Shown piece by piece: positions 33,603 to 42,129 of a DNA stretch of 64,000 nt. The notes beneath the pieces are model-generated. The model worked only from the letters and a program-made list of their open reading frames with translations, did no database searches and was not told the origin of the DNA. Numbering within the stretch: the stretch's first letter is position 1; every line of letters starts with the position of its first letter. A program made the translations under genes and the position numbers. Source of the stretch: CAZZHG01 sp964653655 (GTDB lineage Bacteria; Bdellovibrionota; FAC87; UBA2466); NCBI GenBank assembly GCA_964653655.1, contig CAZZHG010000003.1, forward strand, positions 1-64,000, read 5' to 3'.

Positions 33603-35816
33603 CTAAACCGAAGAGTCCGGCAGTGCGCGCCATGACGGAATGATAGCAGCCTTGCGCGCCTTCGAAAAACCGACCGAGGCCACCATCACCGTTAGTCCGA
33701 GCGCGAGAGCCGAGTAGAAGCAGCAAAGGGCCACCAGAAAGAATCTCGGGCGGTAGAAAAATCGCACCCGGTGGTGGCCGGCGGGAACCGTAACGGCTTT
33801 GAAATTCGCCTGCCACCTCTCCACGTGAATCGGTTTACCGTCGATTTCGGCCTCCCAGTGAGGATCGTAACCATCGGACCAGGAAAGCTTCGCGGAATGA
33901 GGGCTTCGCGTATCCACCGTCAGCGAATCGTAGTCGTATTGGACCACGTTCACTTGGCCTCCCTCCAGAGCGAGGGTCGGCCCTCCGATGGCGAAGCTCT
34001 GTCTTATCGCCTGAGAGTTTGGCGCTTGATGGATCCAGTCGAAGTAGCTGCGGGTCAGGTAGAAGCTGTTCCAACGGGAACCGCGCCAGGCTTCCTCCAC
34101 GGGATCTTTAATAGCCTTGTGGGTCACCACTTCGGAGAAGGCGTAGGATTTTTTTTCTAGCAGAGGAAAGTAGCGCACCGGTGGGCGTCCGGATACGCGC
34201 GGCTGCCTGGGCGAGGCGGCCCGTGTCTCGGGAAAGACCGGAGACTTCGCTTCCGTCGAAACTCCAAGGAGCTGACTCGGGTGTTCCATGCCCTCCCGGA
34301 GCAGACGCGCGCGTGCCACGTGGGTGGCGAGGTCCAAGACTAGTACGGCCGCGACCACCGGAGCAACGGCGCGTTTCCATCCGAAGCGGGGAGCGAGAAG
34401 GATTACGGCGGCGGGCAAACCGAGAGTCCACGCCCACCGAAAGGCGAGCTTCCCCGGTTCACCGGCGAAGTAGAGAGCCGTGCAAAGCTGCGCAACCACC
34501 AAAACCAGAAAGAAGCCGAGGCCGATCGGGGAGAGGGGCTGTTTCCGCCGGAACACCCGATCGGCGCCGAGAAGAAAGAAATACAAAAATCCCAGCTCGA
34601 AGAACGAGACGAGAAGGCCCGTGTTTCGCAGCCCCCACAGCGGTGGCAGGAGCGGCCGAATCAGCGGAAAGAGCCCGCCTTTAAAGCCGAGCATGAGCAG
34701 CGCGAAGGCTACAGTAATCCACAACGCGAGAGATTTCTTTCGATGCCTGCCGAGGCAAAGGCCGAAGAGACCGAGCGCCCAAGGGATCAAACCGAAATAA
34801 ATGTAACTTTCGGACGGCGCGCCCCAGCCGCCGTTCGGATCGCCATGGGTCGCGGGATTGCCATCGGGGGCCACCATCTGAAGCAGGTCCCAGGGCTGCA
34901 CGCTTCCGCCCGTGTAGCGGACGAAATCCAAAGGCATCCACCAGCCGAAAGTTTCGAATGTCGGGTCGCCCTCAATTCGGACCGGCCCGCCGTAAGGGGG
35001 CTGCGTGCGAAAATCTGGCGGCGCCATCCGCAGCGGAAACACATAACCTTCCCGCTCCAGATAAAGCGCGGCGTTCGGCATCGCCATCATTCCAACGAGA
35101 CAGGCTCCCAGCAGGGCGGGACCTCTCCATTCGCCGCGAAAAATTCTCCGCCACCATCTCCTGTGAAACACGGTCATTCCCGCGGCGGCAATGGCGAGAA
35201 ACACCCACGTTCCGGCGAAGTGATACGACTGCCATCCGAGCCCCGTGGTGAGGGCGAGCCCGGGCCAATTTGCCCAGGGTGAGCCTTTACGGTGAACGAG
35301 CCGAAGGGCGAACCAACAAAGATAGGGAATCCAGGCGAACGAGGCGAGAATCCCGTCCTGAGGAAACGTTCCGAGCACGAAGGAGGAAAAGAGAAGTATT
35401 GGAAAGAGAGACAGACGCACCAGAGTTACGCGCGCAAGGGGCCGCAGGACCAGGTAGGCGCCGGTAGCCATCGCTACCGCCTGGAGCACACGTGTCCAGT
35501 TGAACCAGGTCGCAGTATCGTTCGTGAAGTAGCGGGCCACTAACGGAGTTAACGCCGCGATCGGATCGAAAAGCCGGATCTGCCCCATCAGGAGATAGAA
35601 GGGCTCCCCACCGTGCATGAACGGATTCCAAAGCGGCATGCGGCCCTGGGTGATTCCCTCCGCGAAGAAGTGGAAGATCGGATAGCACCAATAATAATTG
35701 TCGTGGGGAAGAATGCCGGCGCCATCGAGCAGAAGTCGGCGCAAAACGACTACCAAGGCCGCGAGCGAAAGGCCGACGACCGCGGTTTCAAGACCGAGGG
35801 TTTTCCGGCGGAACAT
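33603..35816 (-). CDS. YfhO-like multi-pass membrane protein
   Basis: Start placed at 35816, where 'MFRRKTLGLETAVVGLSLAALVVVL' begins the first helix; upstream codons overlap the neighbouring gene. The 737-residue protein has about 11-12 TM segments, an early loop motif 'PHDNYYW' and 'PLWNPFMHGGEPF' (the Asp and the 'WNP...G.P' block typical of YfhO/GT-C glycosyltransferases), and a C-terminal extracytoplasmic beta domain ('ANFKAVTVPAGHHRVRFFYRP') followed by a last helix. YfhO proteins are thought to transfer lipid-linked sugars to envelope polymers. No ribosome site; TAAACT lies 7 nt before the ATG. Confidence 0.82.
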   Translation of the reverse strand: MFRRKTLGLETAVVGLSLAALVVVLRRLLLDGAGILPHDNYYWCYPIFHFFAEGITQGRMPLWNPFMHGGEPFYLLMGQIRLFDPIAALTPLVARYFTNDTATWFNWTRVLQAVAMATGAYLVLRPLARVTLVRLSLFPILLFSSFVLGTFPQDGILASFAWIPYLCWFALRLVHRKGSPWANWPGLALTTGLGWQSYHFAGTWVFLAIAAAGMTVFHRRWWRRIFRGEWRGPALLGACLVGMMAMPNAALYLEREGYVFPLRMAPPDFRTQPPYGGPVRIEGDPTFETFGWWMPLDFVRYTGGSVQPWDLLQMVAPDGNPATHGDPNGGWGAPSESYIYFGLIPWALGLFGLCLGRHRKKSLALWITVAFALLMLGFKGGLFPLIRPLLPPLWGLRNTGLLVSFFELGFLYFFLLGADRVFRRKQPLSPIGLGFFLVLVVAQLCTALYFAGEPGKLAFRWAWTLGLPAAVILLAPRFGWKRAVAPVVAAVLVLDLATHVARARLLREGMEHPSQLLGVSTEAKSPVFPETRAASPRQPRVSGRPPVRYFPLLEKKSYAFSEVVTHKAIKDPVEEAWRGSRWNSFYLTRSYFDWIHQAPNSQAIRQSFAIGGPTLALEGGQVNVVQYDYDSLTVDTRSPHSAKLSWSDGYDPHWEAEIDGKPIHVERWQANFKAVTVPAGHHRVRFFYRPRFFLVALCCFYSALALGLTVMVASVGFSKARKAAIIPSWRALPDSSV

Positions 35817-35835
35817 CGAAAGGAGTTTAGCGGAC

Positions 35836-36696
35836 CTACTTACAGAGGTCGAATTCCCGTTTCCAGCGGAATCCGCCCGCTCCGCCGCCGCATTCCACGG
35901 CGCCATTGCATTCCTGGCCTTTGGGAAACCGGGCGAGGGCGCAGTATGTCGAAGGCGTGCAGTCCGTATCGGCGGCGAGGCCCCCGTCCTTCAACCGGAT
36001 GACTTTTACCACGCGGCATTGGGGCCCGTCGTATCCGATCGCCACGGCGCGAGAATCCTGTCCTTCCACCGTGATTTCCGTCGCTCCCGGGGTTTCAAAC
36101 TCCAGGCGGACTTCCCCGTCCAACCTCAGCCTTACTTTGGGCGGCTTTCCTTCCTCCGGGCACGCGGCCGCCCACCATCCGCCGTCGAGCCCGGCGAACT
36201 TGCAGTCGAGGGGGAGGGGAAAACCCGTCTTCGGCCCTTTCGGCACGGGCGGCGTGCCGGCCAGGCGGTAACCCTTGCTTCCTTCGTTGCGGTACTCGGC
36301 TGCTTTCTCGACTACCTGCCCTTCGGCTCGGAAGGCGGCGATGAGGCTGATGTCCATCAGGCCGTCCTGGTCGTCATCCTTTAGAGTGAGGGATTTGAGC
36401 GTATCGAAAACCAGCGTGTCCTGCCCTTGCCCGCGGGGATCGGCGAGCAACTTCGGCCGGTCCCCTCCTTTATAGAGGTAGAGACGCAGCACCGGAGGAG
36501 TCACTTTCGTGTCCTTTACCGGAACCACAAAGGCCGGCCGAACCGGGGAGTCGGGAGGAGTCAGCCGGAGTATTTTTGGAACGATCGGTTCGCGGATGGC
36601 CTCCCTCTTAAAGGTGGAGAGCAGGCTCGCCATCTCCTTGTCCGCCGTCCAAGCTGGAGAGAACGAGAGTAATAGAAGGAGGGCGACGCGAATCAT
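35836..36696 (-). CDS. Secreted hypothetical protein, 286 aa
   Basis: Signal peptide 'RVALLLLLSFSPAWTA', GGAGC site upstream. The mature part includes a Ca-loop-like 'DDDQDGLMDISLI' near residue 112 and several Cys in the C-terminal third ending 'FDLCK'. No family recognised. It ends 20 nt before the YfhO-like gene on the same strand, suggesting co-transcription. Confidence 0.75.
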   Translation of the reverse strand: MIRVALLLLLSFSPAWTADKEMASLLSTFKREAIREPIVPKILRLTPPDSPVRPAFVVPVKDTKVTPPVLRLYLYKGGDRPKLLADPRGQGQDTLVFDTLKSLTLKDDDQDGLMDISLIAAFRAEGQVVEKAAEYRNEGSKGYRLAGTPPVPKGPKTGFPLPLDCKFAGLDGGWWAAACPEEGKPPKVRLRLDGEVRLEFETPGATEITVEGQDSRAVAIGYDGPQCRVVKVIRLKDGGLAADTDCTPSTYCALARFPKGQECNGAVECGGGAGGFRWKREFDLCK

Positions 36697-36913
36697 GAAG
36701 CTCCAGCTTGTAGTAACTTCCGTGAATTATCTCTCACTTTCCCTCTTTTCTAACGCCCGCTTTGAAGGTCAGTATGTCGGCGGGGTCAACTTGGCTCCGC
36801 CACCCTGAAAGGTTTTCTAAGGGTGGCCGTGTTAAGGGGAGTTTTTCCGCAGGCTTGCTTGGTACCGCCCTTGCAATATCCGCTGGCGGGGTCTTCCACA
36901 GGAGGGTGTCTCA
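36697..36913 (+). promoter_or_regulatory. Leader region of the 971-aa gene with hairpin
   Basis: About 217 nt between divergent genes. A GCCACCCT/AGGGTGGC hairpin at ~36799-36827 is not followed by a T-tract. A possible -35 TTGCTT and a weak -10 lie near 36852-36885. The ribosome site AGGAGGG is accessible. Role of the hairpin unknown. Confidence 0.35.
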
Positions 36914-39829
36914 ATGGGACGTTTCAATCTCGGGGTAATGCTTCTTTCCTCGTTCCTCTCGGTCGGCCTCCTCGCCGCCGACTTGGACGTCGCCGGCGCG
37001 AAAGCCGCTTACGATGCCCAGAGACGGGTGGCCGACCAGGCCAAAGCCCGGCTCGACGGCAAAGAGCAAATCCTCCGGGAGGCCGAGCGACACCAGGCCA
37101 CCGCCCAAGCCGCCGAAGACCAGGCGGTTCTGAACCGCGACCGCGCGGAACAACACCTTCGAGACATCGACGAGCTGATTGTGAACCACCAGGCGAGGCT
37201 CACGCAGCTTGGATACGATCTTCAGCAAGCCCAGAACTGGGTGAACAACGTCGATAACCAGCTTCAGTTGAAGCAGCAGGAGCAGGAACGGGCGCGCCGG
37301 GAAATCGAGCGGCTCGATCGCCAAATCCAAAACATCGCCCAAAAGATTGCGGACCTCGAAAACAAACCCCACCCCGGCGAGTGGGAATGCACCTACGTCG
37401 ACAACGGCTGGGAAGAGCACGGCGGCGGCCACAAAGGCTGGGGCAAGCCGAGGGCTAAAGCCGAACAGGAGGCCAACGAGGCGTGCCTGAAAGTGCACGG
37501 GACCTGCAAGCAATCGGGTTGCCGCCAGGACGACACGCCCGAGCTCGCGGAATTGCGTCAGCGCAAGGCTCGTCTCGAGCAGGAGCGCCAGGCGACGTAC
37601 AACGATTACACGACTTTCGGAAACCAGGTCGCGAGCCTTCAGTATGAGATGACGAAGGCGCAGAATCAGTACGCGAGCATCCAGCAGAATCAGCAGCAAA
37701 CCGCCGCGTCTCTCGCTCAGTCTCAGCGCGATCGGGAATACCAAGTGAGAGTTGTCGATGACGCCAACTCGGAAGTCCGCCGTGCCCGCAACAACACGGA
37801 TCTCGCCCGCCAGGAAGTGGCCGCCGCCCGGCCGCCCTACCTGCAAGCGAAGTCGGATTACGACTACGAAGAGAATCTCGCCGGTCAGGCGTACGCGTAC
37901 TACCAGCAGGTGGTCGCGAACTACAACGCCGCTCTAAACGCGGTCTACGCTCAGGCCGACAACGCCGCTTACAACGACGGCGGTCGCGAAGCCGCCGATC
38001 GGGCCCCCGCTCCCGGTGCTTCCGACGGCGACAAGGTCGGTCGCGGAGATGGCAGCGCGAAGGGGAAGAAGGACGGCTCCGCACGTGACCTCTACAAAGG
38101 TTATCTCGACGGCCGCTCGGTTGGCGCGACGGACCAGGCTCTCGCCGTTCCCTATAAGGAGGGCATCGGCGCGGGCGAGCTCGCCGCGCGCGCGAAGGCC
38201 CATCTCGAAAGCTATCCGAAAGGATTCAACGACGCCCTCAAGGCTCACTTTGGAGGATTGCCCGCGCAAGCGGCGTCCGTCGATATCACCGGCTCAATCG
38301 GTTCCGATCCTGGCGGCAACGGCCAGTTCCTGAACCTGAAGGATCTGAAAGTGGGGATCGGTCAGGTTCCGGCGGCGAACACGCCGAAGGAGCCGCCGTA
38401 CGGTCCTCCCGCCGCGGGAAGTCCGTCGGTATCGGTGCCGGCTTCGCTGAAAGCCTATTTCTCTCCGCCCTGCAGCGGCCTCGTGCTCGCCGAGTTCGAG
38501 CCTCTCTGCCGTTCGCGGTACGAAAACTCCTATCTCAGCCAGTTCGCGAGTCAGTACCGTTCGATCTACACGAAGGAATACCGCCGCACGTACGATCTTA
38601 GCGCGGCGTCTTCTTACCAAACCTCTCTCGCCGGAACCGATGCGGCGGCTTTCGTTCAGGGCCGCGGCCTCGGCGCGAAGGATCAGGGTCTGCTCGACGG
38701 TTTCGCGAAGGCGGAGCCTCTCATGCAGACGGAAGAGTACGGCATCGGCAAGACGACGTTCGCGAACGAGCTCAGCAAGGGCGCGTTCCTCGTCGTGCGC
38801 GGAGCGAAGATAGAAGAGACGTCCGGTGACGGGCTCTTCACTCCCGGCGAGCCGGTGAGAGTCTCCCTCGTAATCGACAACTACGGCCGCCAGGCTACCG
38901 CGCTCGGTAAAATCCGCGCGCGCATCAGCGGCGCCGCGGGACTCGGAACGTTCAGCGTAACGGTAAGGGATTTGCCGGCGCTCGCCGCCGACACGCGCAC
39001 CACTCTGACCGGTGTTGTTTCGGCGCCGATTACGACCGAAGCGCCCGGAGACAAGATCCAGCTCGACGTCGCCCTCGACGTCGACGCGGGCGCCGGCTTC
39101 CAGGAAGCGGCGAAGGTTCGCACGGATGCCGAAACGGGATTCCCCCTCGAGTTGACGGCCATCACGCTTCCGAAGAACCCGAAGGTGAACGAAAAGATCG
39201 AGGCGAAGTTCAAGTTCAAAAACCGCACGACCGCGGAAATCACCGGCGCGAAGACGGATCTCAGCTCTTCGCCGGCTTTCGTCGCCTTCACCAAGCCTTC
39301 CGTTCAGCTCCCCGCCATCGCGGCGGGAGCCGAGGTGGAAGTGCCGGCGGAAATCGCTCCGGGGCCGTGGGTGGGGGACGACACGTACGTGCGTTTCCTT
39401 TCGCAGCTCACGTTCGCAGACGGGCGCCAGATGAAGCAGGCCCTTCGCCAGTTCCTGGCGATAGACCGGCCCATCTCGCTGCTGCTCTTCGACGGAAGCG
39501 TGCAGCCGGTGCCTTCGTCCACTCTGAAGGTGAAGGCGGGAAGCTCGTTCGCCATCAACGTGCAGCTGAAAGTGAAATCGACGAAGACGGTTCCGGGACC
39601 GGTCGTGGTTCGGGCGGGCAAGATTTCGAACCCGCTCATCACCTTCGGCAACGGCTCGACCACCTCGGTGAGCTACGGCTCCGTTTCGCCGAATCAGCAG
39701 TACAGCAAGATCCGCATGATCTACTCCGTTCCGGCCTCGCTGAAGGGAAAGAGCGAGTACGTGATGGTGGAAGCCAACGACGGCGGCAAGACGCAGCACG
39801 CGCTGATGGTTTACCTCGATATTCAATGA
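36914..39829 (+). CDS. Large secreted coiled-coil protein, 971 aa
   Basis: Strong AGGAGGG site. Signal peptide to about residue 21. Residues ~25-150 and ~205-340 are long coiled coils rich in Gln, Glu and Ala, interrupted by a compact module (~155-205) with four Cys ('ECTYVDNGWEE...ACLKVHGTCKQSGC'). Next comes a Gly-rich stretch with repeated 'DG..(K/R)G' and 'Y..G...G' patterns (~360-450), and the C-terminal ~330 residues are beta-sandwich domains ('GDGLFTPGEPVRVSLVIDNYGRQ', 'NEKIEAKFKFKNRT'), resembling CARDB/Ig-like modules. No enzymatic motif. Probably a periplasm-spanning or surface fibre-like protein. Confidence 0.82.
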   Translation: MGRFNLGVMLLSSFLSVGLLAADLDVAGAKAAYDAQRRVADQAKARLDGKEQILREAERHQATAQAAEDQAVLNRDRAEQHLRDIDELIVNHQARLTQLGYDLQQAQNWVNNVDNQLQLKQQEQERARREIERLDRQIQNIAQKIADLENKPHPGEWECTYVDNGWEEHGGGHKGWGKPRAKAEQEANEACLKVHGTCKQSGCRQDDTPELAELRQRKARLEQERQATYNDYTTFGNQVASLQYEMTKAQNQYASIQQNQQQTAASLAQSQRDREYQVRVVDDANSEVRRARNNTDLARQEVAAARPPYLQAKSDYDYEENLAGQAYAYYQQVVANYNAALNAVYAQADNAAYNDGGREAADRAPAPGASDGDKVGRGDGSAKGKKDGSARDLYKGYLDGRSVGATDQALAVPYKEGIGAGELAARAKAHLESYPKGFNDALKAHFGGLPAQAASVDITGSIGSDPGGNGQFLNLKDLKVGIGQVPAANTPKEPPYGPPAAGSPSVSVPASLKAYFSPPCSGLVLAEFEPLCRSRYENSYLSQFASQYRSIYTKEYRRTYDLSAASSYQTSLAGTDAAAFVQGRGLGAKDQGLLDGFAKAEPLMQTEEYGIGKTTFANELSKGAFLVVRGAKIEETSGDGLFTPGEPVRVSLVIDNYGRQATALGKIRARISGAAGLGTFSVTVRDLPALAADTRTTLTGVVSAPITTEAPGDKIQLDVALDVDAGAGFQEAAKVRTDAETGFPLELTAITLPKNPKVNEKIEAKFKFKNRTTAEITGAKTDLSSSPAFVAFTKPSVQLPAIAAGAEVEVPAEIAPGPWVGDDTYVRFLSQLTFADGRQMKQALRQFLAIDRPISLLLFDGSVQPVPSSTLKVKAGSSFAINVQLKVKSTKTVPGPVVVRAGKISNPLITFGNGSTTSVSYGSVSPNQQYSKIRMIYSVPASLKGKSEYVMVEANDGGKTQHALMVYLDIQ

Positions 39830-39835
39830 GGTTGC

Positions 39836-39841
39836 TATAAT
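39836..39841 (+). promoter_or_regulatory. Extended -10 TGC-TATAAT of a predicted leaderless promoter
   Basis: TGCTATAAT ends 6 nt before the GTG at 39848. It lies in the 18-nt gap after the 971-aa gene. Confidence 0.7.
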
Positions 39842-39847
39842 GGGCGG

Positions 39848-41008
39848 GTGACCGAATCCCTTGCCCGTCTCATCCGCGGTACGTCGAGCTTCGGCAGCCT
39901 TGTCTGGATTTCGCCGGGTAACCCGTCGTCCCAGCGCTGGTTCGAGGCTCTTCCCTCGGCGAGAAAACATTGGGTGCCTTGGGGGCCCGATCAGCCGATG
40001 CCCGCCCACGCTCTTCCGCGCGGCGAGGAGAGAACACTTTTTCTTTGGAATCCCGTGGTGCATGGGGCGAGCTCTTCGGCGCTTCGGGCGCTTTTTCTCG
40101 AGATGCGCCCGGGTGACAGGCTCGGCTTTCTGCTTCCCGAGCCGGCGCGTTCTTCCGACCTCTGGCGCTACGAGCTTAAGGAAGCCGGATTCGAAGTCTT
40201 GCGAACTCTCGTCCTCGGCAAATCTCCTTTCGTGCCCGGCACGAAGCTCTCTCTGCACTTTTTGAGGGCGGCGAAACCTTGGCTTTCCAAGCCGTCGCTT
40301 TCTCTCGTAGTTCCCGTGCGCAACGAAGCCGGCAAGATTCCGACTCTGCTTTCGCGTTTGACCGGGCTCGATAGAGTCGAGACTGAGATCCTCTTCGTGG
40401 AAGGGCACTCGAGCGACGACACCTGGGGCGCCATCGGGCGCAGCTTCGAGAACTACAAAGGTCCTTTCCGTCTTCGTACTCTGCGGCAACCCGGTCGGGG
40501 AAAGAGCGACGCCGTTCAATGGGGACTCGGCCGGGCGGAAGGAAAAGTGCTAGGCGTTCTCGATGGCAACTTGAGCACGCCTCCCGAGACTTTCCGCCGC
40601 TTCTACGAGGCGTTGGTCGAAGGCCGCGGGGATCTGATTTACGGCGATAGATTCCGCCTTCCGGTGGATCCGGGGGCGATGGCGCTGGCGACTCGGCTGG
40701 GATATCAGCTCATGGCGGGAGCCATGGGGCGTCTCGTTCGCCAGCCGGTGGGCGACGTTCTCTGCGGGACACGGGTGATTTCGGCAAGCGACTACAAGGG
40801 ACTCGCGCGCTGGGCGGAGAAAGCGTCTCGCCTACCGCTTGCGGACTTCGATTGGATGATCGGCGCTTCCGCCCTAGACCTGAAACTTTTTGGAATTCCC
40901 GTCCTTCACAAAGGGGCGAGCGCTTTCAGGGCCGATCCCTTCCGGGAGCTCGTTCGGCTGGCTTCCGTCTGGTTGCGCTCCCACAGTTTCAAAGCGCTCC
41001 GGGATTAG
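39848..41008 (+). CDS. Glycosyltransferase family 2 with N-terminal extension
   Basis: 386 residues. Residues 1-145 resemble the tail of a class I methyltransferase ('MRPGDRLGFLLPEP..SSDLWRYELKEAGFEVLRTLVLG') without its SAM-binding part. Residues ~150-340 are a GT-A domain: 'LSLVVPVRNEAGKIPTLLSRL', 'EILFVEGHSSDDTW', 'GKSDAVQWGL'. The usual acidic metal motif D-x-D after 'VL' reads D-G-N (239-241) in 'VLDGNLSTPPETF', so metal binding may differ. It probably makes a lipid- or polymer-linked sugar. The last eight codons lie in the left 40-bp direct repeat. Confidence 0.85.
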   Translation: MTESLARLIRGTSSFGSLVWISPGNPSSQRWFEALPSARKHWVPWGPDQPMPAHALPRGEERTLFLWNPVVHGASSSALRALFLEMRPGDRLGFLLPEPARSSDLWRYELKEAGFEVLRTLVLGKSPFVPGTKLSLHFLRAAKPWLSKPSLSLVVPVRNEAGKIPTLLSRLTGLDRVETEILFVEGHSSDDTWGAIGRSFENYKGPFRLRTLRQPGRGKSDAVQWGLGRAEGKVLGVLDGNLSTPPETFRRFYEALVEGRGDLIYGDRFRLPVDPGAMALATRLGYQLMAGAMGRLVRQPVGDVLCGTRVISASDYKGLARWAEKASRLPLADFDWMIGASALDLKLFGIPVLHKGASAFRADPFRELVRLASVWLRSHSFKALRD

Positions 41009-41017
41009 CGCCTCTTG
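40979..41017 (+). repeat. Direct repeat, left copy, flanking an orphan gene
   Basis: This 39-nt copy and the 41-nt copy at 42089-42129 share TCCCACAG, TTT, AAAGCGCTCCGGGATTAG, CGCC and TCTTG. They differ by one substitution and single G insertions. The left copy includes the glycosyltransferase stop codon. Confidence 0.85.
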
Positions 41018-41023
41018 TATAAT
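41018..41023 (+). promoter_or_regulatory. -10 hexamer TATAAT of a predicted leaderless promoter
   Basis: TATAAT immediately follows the left direct repeat and ends 6 nt before the ATG at 41030. Confidence 0.7.
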
Positions 41024-41029
41024 GTAATT

Positions 41030-42070
41030 ATGAAAAATTTGAGCTTGCTGGTCTTTCTTGTCTTCGCCTCCCAGGATCTATTGGCGGGCCCAGCCTACTT
41101 GTACGCGAAGCAGACCATGGATCCCAAAGATGGCTTCAAGTGTGAGTGGCGGATTTTTGAAGCGGAGGCGAAAACCGACCGCTCTCTTCTCCACTTCTCC
41201 CATCCGTGCCCACTCGATTTCCTGTTCGATTCGACTGAGGCGAGGGCCTACTACCTCAACCCGCCGGATCTGATCGCCGTGAACTGGAAGGGGGACATGA
41301 AGCGGCAAAAGTGGGCCCTTCCTCGAGAGACGACTCCGGCCGAGGGCGAGTCCATGGGACCTGCCCAGATATGGAAGGATAAGACGACCGGCAAGATCCG
41401 CTTTGCCTTTTTTGACGCGAGTCCCGCGCGGGTGACTACGAAAGAGCAGAAAACCGACCCTCAAATGCGAACCGTACTTTATAAGGGAAAGAATATTGGA
41501 ACGGCCTACGCCTTAGGCAGCGTTGGAGCGGCCGTCGCCTATGAGCTGGACGGAAACCAGTGGCGGGTCGTGGAAGTCAAAGCTACCAACGCGGAAGCTT
41601 GCGATACTCTTGGCCTCAGCATGTTGAAAATGAGCCCCGCTCCGGACACTGTTGCGCCGCTCAGTGCGGATCGCGAGGTCTTTACCTGTGCGGGGGACTC
41701 AGAATGCCTGAAGAAGAAAACGTCCCCCGTTGTTCAAAAACGGATCAAAGAGCAGTTCAAGACGGAGGGCGTGTATTTCCTGCGGACCGTGAAGGATTGG
41801 GCCCTGGTCAATGCTGAGTCCGCGGAGAGCGAGTACTCCTATCCGGGTTTCCCGGCTTTTCTGCTTTCTCCGCAAGACGGTAAATTGATTCCTCTTGCAG
41901 GCACCCCCGCTACCGGTATGTTTGCAATCGCCGTTTCCAAGAATCGGGAATGGCTTTCCTTAACCACATCCGCGGACAGCCCCCGCAAAACCTTCCTATA
42001 TACGTACCGTGATCCCAGCCCCGTCAAAATCATCGAGGGAGCGGAGTATCGGTCTTTGTGGGTTGAGTAA
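41030..42070 (+). CDS. Secreted orphan protein between direct repeats
   Basis: 346 residues starting at the ATG at 41030, with a signal peptide ('NLSLLVFLVFASQDLLA'). The mature protein looks like a beta-propeller-type or other all-beta fold, with Cys pairs in 'KCEW..', 'HPCPLDF' and 'TCAGDSECLK'. No family recognised. Base composition is less GC-rich than in the flanking genes. The gene and its promoter exactly fill the space between two near-identical ~40-bp direct repeats that form the 3' ends of the convergent neighbours, so it looks like an insertion. Confidence 0.78.
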   Translation: MKNLSLLVFLVFASQDLLAGPAYLYAKQTMDPKDGFKCEWRIFEAEAKTDRSLLHFSHPCPLDFLFDSTEARAYYLNPPDLIAVNWKGDMKRQKWALPRETTPAEGESMGPAQIWKDKTTGKIRFAFFDASPARVTTKEQKTDPQMRTVLYKGKNIGTAYALGSVGAAVAYELDGNQWRVVEVKATNAEACDTLGLSMLKMSPAPDTVAPLSADREVFTCAGDSECLKKKTSPVVQKRIKEQFKTEGVYFLRTVKDWALVNAESAESEYSYPGFPAFLLSPQDGKLIPLAGTPATGMFAIAVSKNREWLSLTTSADSPRKTFLYTYRDPSPVKIIEGAEYRSLWVE

Positions 42071-42088
42071 GCCGCGAACCGGCTAGGT

Positions 42089-42129
42089 TCCCACAGGTTT
42101 AAAGCGCTCCGGGATTAGGCGCCGTCTTG
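42089..42129 (+). repeat. Direct repeat, right copy
   Basis: Same sequence as 40979-41017 apart from one substitution and three extra G. On the minus strand it encodes the last residues ('APNPGAL', stop) of the SGNH-like protein. Confidence 0.85.

Noticed and set aside
36799..36827. Riboswitch upstream of the 971-aa gene
   Set aside because: Only one simple 8-bp hairpin is visible, with no conserved aptamer-like core or associated terminator.
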